Source of the DNA: Chitinophaga sp. CB10
Lineage (GTDB): Bacteria > Bacteroidota > Bacteroidia > Chitinophagales > Chitinophagaceae
Direction of reading: 5' to 3'
Length of the DNA: 64,000 nt
Assembly: GCA_001870995.2 (NCBI GenBank)
Contig: MLAV02000009.1
Location: forward strand, 62,001 to 126,000
In this document: positions 59,270 through 64,000 of the stretch, one piece after another
How positions within the stretch are numbered: position 1 is the stretch's first letter
Layout of the letters: each line of letters starts with the position of its first letter
Made by a program: the position numbers and the translations under genes
Notes under the pieces: generated by a model
Database searches by the model: none
What the model was told of the DNA's origin: nothing
What the model saw: the letters and a program-made list of their open reading frames with translations, nothing else

Positions 59270-61702
59270 TTAAATGGAGGTGATTTGCCAATCCAGCTCT
59301 TCCGTTCCTTCTTTTATTTGCAGCAGGATTTTTTTTCCTGCACTTAATTCTCCTGAAATAATCTGCCGGGAAATCGGGCGCCGTAACTGGTTGCGTATAA
59401 CGCCTGCAATCTGCCTGGCGCCATACTTCGGCGTAAACCCGCTCAGGGCAAGGAGCTTCATGGCCTCCGGGGATATCTCCAGGCCTATCTGCTGCTTATG
59501 CAGCGCATCGAGTAAGCCTTTCAATTGTATTTCGAATATCCTGACTACGTTGTCTTCCGTGATAGGACTGAAAGGCACGATCTCGGATAAACGCGCCAGG
59601 AACTCCGGCCTGAAATGCCTCGTCATCAGCTCCATCAGTTGCTGGGACTGCGGCATTCTATCCTGGTTGAACTGCTCCGTAATCCACTCGCTGCCTATAT
59701 TGGACGTGAACAGGATCAGGGCATTGGAAAAGTCGCCCTCCTTCCCCAGGCGGTCATGTATCAGTCCTTCATCCATAATTTGCAGGAAAATGTCAAACAC
59801 GGATGGATGCGCCTTTTCTATTTCATCGAAGAGCAGCACCGTGTAAGGCTGCTGCCTGATCTTATTCACCAGCAGCCCGCCTTCCTCGTAGCCTACATAG
59901 CCAGGAGGCGCGCCATACAGCAACGCTGCAGAATGCTCTTCTTTGAATTCGCTCATATCAAAGCGGATCATGGCCTTTTCATCGTTGAATAAAAATTCCG
60001 CAATGGATTTTGCCAACTCCGTTTTGCCGGTACCGGTAGGCCCCAGCAGGAAGAAGGAGCCGATTGGCTGCCCCTTTTTACCCAACCCGCTGCGCGACTC
60101 CAAAATGGCTGCAGCAACGGCTTTCAGGGCATGATCCTGCCCTACTACCCGCTGCTTCAGGTGCGCTTCCATGTTCATCAGTTTATCCCGCTCCCGGGTC
60201 TGAATCTTACCTATCGGAATGCCTGTTTTAAAAGCGATCACAGCAGCCACATCCTGCTGGCCGGCTTCTAAAATTTTTTCTTTCACCAGCAACTCCAACT
60301 TATCAAGTATATCAATCAGGTAGGATTTCAAACCATCTTCATCCTCCGGCGCTTCCATATCCAGGCGTCCTAACAGTATCGGACTTAGCTTGCTCTTCAT
60401 GTTCACCAGGGTATCCTTTGGCGATAGTTCCAACGATTCCCGCAGTTGCTGCACCTCCCTTTCAGAGGTATCGTTCATGATCCGGATAGCGGCCATGGTA
60501 CGGTCCAGCAGGTCGAATGCCGCATCCGGCAGCCGCCTGTCCTTCATATACCGCTTCGCCAGCCGCACGCACTCTTCCACCGTGCCCTCCTGTACTTTCA
60601 GCTGGTGGTGCGTTTCATAACGCTCCAGCTGGCAGTGCAGCATTTTGGCTGCAGTGGCGGCATCCGGCTCGGCTACCTGCACCACTTCAAACCGGCGGCT
60701 AAAAGCTTTTTCCGGTTCTATAATCTTCCGGTATTCCTCAATGGTAGTAGCGCCTATAACGGTAATCTCCCCACGGGCCAGCTCCGGCTTCAGCAGGTTG
60801 CCTGCGCCCGAGCCGATTGCGCCCTTGGCATCCAGCAAGGCATGAATCTCATCAATAAAGAGGATTACTTTACCGGGCTGCTTTAATGCCGCAATGATTT
60901 TTTTGAGACGGTCTTCAATTTCTCCCTTATACGAAGCGCCGGCAATCAATGCGCCGGTATCCAGTTCCAGTATCCGGGCGTCTTTCAGGGCGGCCGGCAC
61001 CTCACCGTCCACAATCCTTTGCGCTAACCCATCAATTAAGGCTGTTTTTCCGACTCCTGCATCCCCGGTGATGATCACATTGGGTTTGGATCGCCGGCAC
61101 AACACTTCAATCACCATTCTCAGCTCCAAATCCCGCCCTATGACAGGATCCGTCTTGCCGGCTTTGGCAATGCCCGTTCTGTCGATCGTATATAGCGCCA
61201 GTGCGCCGGATGCGTTGGAGCCGTTCGTATCCTTTTGCCCTGCCTCCTGCTGGATGGATTCGTTCACCTCTTTGTCGTCCAGGTACACTTCCATTAAATC
61301 CCTCTCCTTTACCGGGAAGGATTTCATCTGGTCCGCCGGGAAGCCGATGTTAGGCTTGCTGAGCGCAGTCAATACGCAGACCGGCGTAATGAGGTCCAGC
61401 CCCATTTTCAACCGCACGTCGTCCGCCTCTTCAAACACCAGGGCTACTTCCGGCGTACTCTTTACCTCCGGATGCAGCTGTTTTGCGCTGGGAAACTCGT
61501 CCATGCGGATTTCCGCCCACTCCTGCAGATAGGCCGGGTCCTTATCAATGGCGCTGAGCAATGCGCGCAGCCCCGTTTCCTTATGCATCAGGCCTGCCAG
61601 GAGGTGCGGTGGACCATAGCTGCCATGCCGCCTTTCCTTAGCCAGGGCCTCCGCCACATGCACGGCATGCTTCACCGATTCGCTTAAATTGAGCATGTTC
61701 AT
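59270..61702 (-). CDS. clpV: T6SS sheath-recycling AAA+ ATPase ClpV (TssH)
   Basis: An 810-residue Clp/Hsp100 ATPase. An N-terminal double Clp_N domain (about 1-150, SYGPPHLLAGLMHKETGLRALL) is followed by AAA1 (Walker A GDAGVGKTA near 212; IDEIHALLDA) and AAA2 (Walker A GPTGTGKTE near 553; LFDEIEKAHPSVFD). A coiled-coil middle domain around 410-470 is short, and no ClpP-binding loop is obvious. ClpV disassembles contracted TssB/C sheath. Its ATG overlaps the TssR stop codon (ATGA), and tssB follows after 84 bp, so it is part of the secretion operon. Confidence 0.93.
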   Translation of the reverse strand: MNMLNLSESVKHAVHVAEALAKERRHGSYGPPHLLAGLMHKETGLRALLSAIDKDPAYLQEWAEIRMDEFPSAKQLHPEVKSTPEVALVFEEADDVRLKMGLDLITPVCVLTALSKPNIGFPADQMKSFPVKERDLMEVYLDDKEVNESIQQEAGQKDTNGSNASGALALYTIDRTGIAKAGKTDPVIGRDLELRMVIEVLCRRSKPNVIITGDAGVGKTALIDGLAQRIVDGEVPAALKDARILELDTGALIAGASYKGEIEDRLKKIIAALKQPGKVILFIDEIHALLDAKGAIGSGAGNLLKPELARGEITVIGATTIEEYRKIIEPEKAFSRRFEVVQVAEPDAATAAKMLHCQLERYETHHQLKVQEGTVEECVRLAKRYMKDRRLPDAAFDLLDRTMAAIRIMNDTSEREVQQLRESLELSPKDTLVNMKSKLSPILLGRLDMEAPEDEDGLKSYLIDILDKLELLVKEKILEAGQQDVAAVIAFKTGIPIGKIQTRERDKLMNMEAHLKQRVVGQDHALKAVAAAILESRSGLGKKGQPIGSFFLLGPTGTGKTELAKSIAEFLFNDEKAMIRFDMSEFKEEHSAALLYGAPPGYVGYEEGGLLVNKIRQQPYTVLLFDEIEKAHPSVFDIFLQIMDEGLIHDRLGKEGDFSNALILFTSNIGSEWITEQFNQDRMPQSQQLMELMTRHFRPEFLARLSEIVPFSPITEDNVVRIFEIQLKGLLDALHKQQIGLEISPEAMKLLALSGFTPKYGARQIAGVIRNQLRRPISRQIISGELSAGKKILLQIKEGTEELDWQITSI

Positions 61703-64000
61703 AGCTTCCAGTCGCTTTGCGTGATATAAAAATATGGTTCTCCGTTAGAGATGAAATAATCCGCCGTTTGCAGCTGCTTCTTCACCACCTCATTGCATTT
61801 GCGGAGGTAGTTGATATACTTTTCAAAGTCTGCTGCGGACATATTGCGTTTCAAATCCGCTACAGAATAGCGGGCAAAGGGTTCCAGCGGCTGCGGCATG
61901 CCTGTCACCCTTTCCAGGTAAACCGGCAGCTTCATACTACGTATAGCCCCGCGGTTATACATATCCTTCCACTGGCTTTCGCCGTAGGCCACATACTCCC
62001 TGGCCAGTTTCTTACGGAAGTCCTTCCCGTCCTGCTGCAGGTTATCCCCCGCGAGGCGGGAGAGTAAATCCGATAACTGCAACACTTCATCCTGGCTGAG
62101 CAGGATGGCGTATTCCATCGGGGAATTCTTATCTACCAAAGGCTCTTTGGCCTCTACTTCAAAATAGTATTTGAAAGCGTTATGCGGCAGCTGTTCGCCC
62201 AGGTTATCCGGCACTACGTTCTTGCCATTGTTCACTGCTGCCATTACCGGCATGGTGATCTTTTCCTTTAACCTGCCGGATATCATAAACACGCTGTCCA
62301 GCGATTTGATGATCTGCCGGTTATCGGTGTACACTTCGCCCAGGAAGCGGTTCAGGGCCGTCATCATTTCCCGGTTGGTCTTCACCGCGCCGCGGCCGGG
62401 GAATACAATCGCGCCGGGAATCAGGCTGCCGTCAGGGTAGTTGAGATAGTAGGATACCGAGTCCGTATAAGCGGTGTTAAACTGTTGGGTAACTGCCAGG
62501 CCTTCCCCTTTTACCATGCGGAGCTTCTTTTGCTCCGCTTCCAGCTGCGCTGTTTTTTCCAGCAGCTGCCTGGATTCCAGCACGAAGTTGTTGAACGAAG
62601 GGTCGAACTTATTGTACACCTGGAATACCAGCATGCGCGCATCTACTTCCGCCAGGCCGCGCACCAGCACATCCTCATTGACGCTGCCGGATTTTTTATT
62701 CCCGGTGCTGCCGGCTACAATGATGATATTCGTTTGCATGGGATAGCGCTTCAGTATTTTCACCGCTTCCATCAAACCTTCGTAATACGGCTGGTCCGCC
62801 ACGGCGCCGTTGCAGCGCTGCGTCATGGTGGCTTGTTTGTTGATAAAGTCCACCACTCGGCTGAAATTATCGGAAGGCTCAAATACATTCATACCGGGGG
62901 ATTGCACGCAACCTTCGCTGCCACGGTACACTACTGCGCCGAATCGGTAATTGTAACTGGCATAGCCCTTTTTACCAAATACGTCTTCAAAGTTCTGAAT
63001 GGTATTGGTGATGCCGGGCAGGTAATCGCGCATGGCGCTGCCTCCATCCACGACAAACATTACATTTACATGGTTGCCAAAGCGGCGCAGGCGCAGGTAA
63101 TTGTTATAATCGATCCGGGTACCTTTGATATTGATGACAGTGTTGGAGGATTTATCGAATACATTGTGGGCAACAGCAGAGCGGTAAGGCATATTCAGGC
63201 CCAGGCCGCGGCGTTGCACCACCGGCGCCATACGGAACAGCGGGTTATCCGCAGGCAACAGCGGATCATATTCAAAGGCGCCGCCATCGGGCGTCACCGG
63301 CTGCAGGTGCGCTTTGAAATATTTTGCAGTGAGGGAGTCATTATCGTAGGAAGCGGTGTTGCCCATTCCCACATAGAGGCGGCTGCCCCAGAGGTGTACC
63401 ACATCGGCGGATACCCATCCGGCGGTATAGGCTGCGGCGCTATCTGCCGTCAGCTGGCTGGCATGGCCTACCAGGGCCTTCTTCCCGTCTTCAGAGAATT
63501 TATAAATATAAATCAGGTCGTTGAGCTTCAGTTTTTCAGTGGCAGGCGTTTGCAGTTCCGGCGAGTTGTACACGATGATGGAATCGTGCGCGAAGTAGTA
63601 GCGGGGCTGCGCAATAGGCCCTGCGCCGCTGATGATGCCCACCGCTTTAAAAGGGAAGCGGGTACGTTCATCCACCAGGGCTTTCTGCCACATCAGCACT
63701 TTGCTGCGCGGTATCCAGCCATAGCTGACGGCCTTGCGTTTATCCCCTATGCGGGAGCCTTTCTTCAATATGGAAGGATCATATTTTACCAGCCGGAGGT
63801 AGCCATTCTTTTCATCGCTGACGAAAAATGGCTGCATGAAATTCAGTTTTTTGAACACCAGGGTACCGCCGGGAGTGGTAGTGGTGTAGTTGCCTTCGCT
63901 ATCGGAGAATACAATCCAGGCAGTAGCTTCGGTCTTGCCTGAAGGGTCTTTCGTTTGCGGGGTCGGATACCTGAAGTTAACAGGCATCTTTTGAATGCGT
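61699..64000 (-). CDS. tssR: T6SS protein TssR (partial, 5' end outside window)
   Basis: At least 762 residues are visible; the frame stays open to the window edge beyond an internal ATG at 63987, so the N-terminus with its probable export signal is missing. The N-terminal half is beta-rich (AVSYGWIPRSKVLMWQKALV, AGWVSADVVHLWG). A von Willebrand A-like domain lies in the middle (HVNVMFVVDGGSAMRDYLPGI, with the D-x-G-x-S-like start, then RCNGAVADQPYYEGLMEAVK and IIIVAGSTGNKKSG). TssR belongs to the TssN-Q-O-P-R set that replaces TssJ/L/M in Bacteroidetes systems. It ends in an ATGA overlap with clpV. Confidence 0.88.
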   Translation of the reverse strand, partial: RIQKMPVNFRYPTPQTKDPSGKTEATAWIVFSDSEGNYTTTTPGGTLVFKKLNFMQPFFVSDEKNGYLRLVKYDPSILKKGSRIGDKRKAVSYGWIPRSKVLMWQKALVDERTRFPFKAVGIISGAGPIAQPRYYFAHDSIIVYNSPELQTPATEKLKLNDLIYIYKFSEDGKKALVGHASQLTADSAAAYTAGWVSADVVHLWGSRLYVGMGNTASYDNDSLTAKYFKAHLQPVTPDGGAFEYDPLLPADNPLFRMAPVVQRRGLGLNMPYRSAVAHNVFDKSSNTVINIKGTRIDYNNYLRLRRFGNHVNVMFVVDGGSAMRDYLPGITNTIQNFEDVFGKKGYASYNYRFGAVVYRGSEGCVQSPGMNVFEPSDNFSRVVDFINKQATMTQRCNGAVADQPYYEGLMEAVKILKRYPMQTNIIIVAGSTGNKKSGSVNEDVLVRGLAEVDARMLVFQVYNKFDPSFNNFVLESRQLLEKTAQLEAEQKKLRMVKGEGLAVTQQFNTAYTDSVSYYLNYPDGSLIPGAIVFPGRGAVKTNREMMTALNRFLGEVYTDNRQIIKSLDSVFMISGRLKEKITMPVMAAVNNGKNVVPDNLGEQLPHNAFKYYFEVEAKEPLVDKNSPMEYAILLSQDEVLQLSDLLSRLAGDNLQQDGKDFRKKLAREYVAYGESQWKDMYNRGAIRSMKLPVYLERVTGMPQPLEPFARYSVADLKRNMSAADFEKYINYLRKCNEVVKKQLQTADYFISNGEPYFYITQSDWKL

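Noticed and set aside
62485..63942. A 485-codon open frame opposite tssR
   Set aside because: It mirrors the tssR coding region, has shadow-like composition (His, Arg, Gly, Ile) and no motif.

Overview
The window reads as a chromosome segment of a Bacteroidota bacterium, most likely Chitinophaga or a close relative in the Chitinophagaceae (inference). The evidence is a SusC/SusD pair with an ECF sigma factor and FecR anti-sigma factor, a Bacteroidetes-type (subtype iii) type VI secretion system with TssR and DUF5458-type TssC, an orphan FtsX/MacB-like permease, many AraC regulators, and promoters of the form TTTG-N19-TAnnTTTG (clear upstream of gap and tRNA-Ser). No plasmid or phage backbone, integrase, transposase, CRISPR array or rRNA gene is visible.

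1-13 kb is housekeeping and stress metabolism: a fatty acid hydroxylase, Crp-like regulator and Na+/H+ antiporter operon; an S41 protease-like protein; a serine hydrolase; an SDR; GAPDH; a luciferase-like monooxygenase with a DHFR-like reductase; an azoreductase; a GlxA-type AraC regulator; and a double SRPBCC protein. 13-19 kb holds an SF1 helicase-nuclease fusion, then an AraC regulator and a serine hydrolase lying between a stray 25-bp tRNA-Ser fragment and the real tRNA-Ser(UGA). The 3' end of that tRNA, with its terminator, is tandemly duplicated. 19-33 kb carries a complete RND efflux operon (fusion protein, pump, outer-membrane channel), an AraC regulator, a MutS2 without an Smr domain, MsrA, a zinc-ribbon membrane protein, an Rrf2 regulator with a palindromic operator, and an FtsX-type permease.

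33-39 kb holds a 1566-residue DUF4011 helicase-nuclease. It is followed by tandem in-frame copies of its own last codons separated by stop codons. Two unknown genes lie next to it. 39-46 kb is a polymer-utilisation type regulatory and transport locus: ECF sigma, FecR, SusC with an STN domain, and SusD. 46-48.6 kb has a small membrane protein overlapping an SPFH/prohibitin protein, a very acidic protein and a flavodoxin-fold oxidoreductase.

48.9-64 kb is the effector and sheath half of a type VI secretion cluster, all on the minus strand. In transcription order it holds TssR (cut by the window edge), ClpV/TssH, TssB, TssC, a flavodoxin-like protein, two Hcp/TssD paralogues, a muramidase-like effector, a probable lipoprotein immunity partner, VgrG/TssI, a putative adaptor, a PAAR-like (DUF4280) effector carrying a PoNe-type nuclease domain and a C-terminal glycine-zipper tail, and a PoNi-type immunity protein. 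The baseplate genes and the TssN/O/P/Q membrane genes are expected upstream, beyond 64000. The most noteworthy observations are the in-frame repeat behind the DUF4011 gene, the unusual layout of the PoNe effector, the inferred muramidase/lipoprotein pair, and the tRNA-Ser duplication with its distant fragment.
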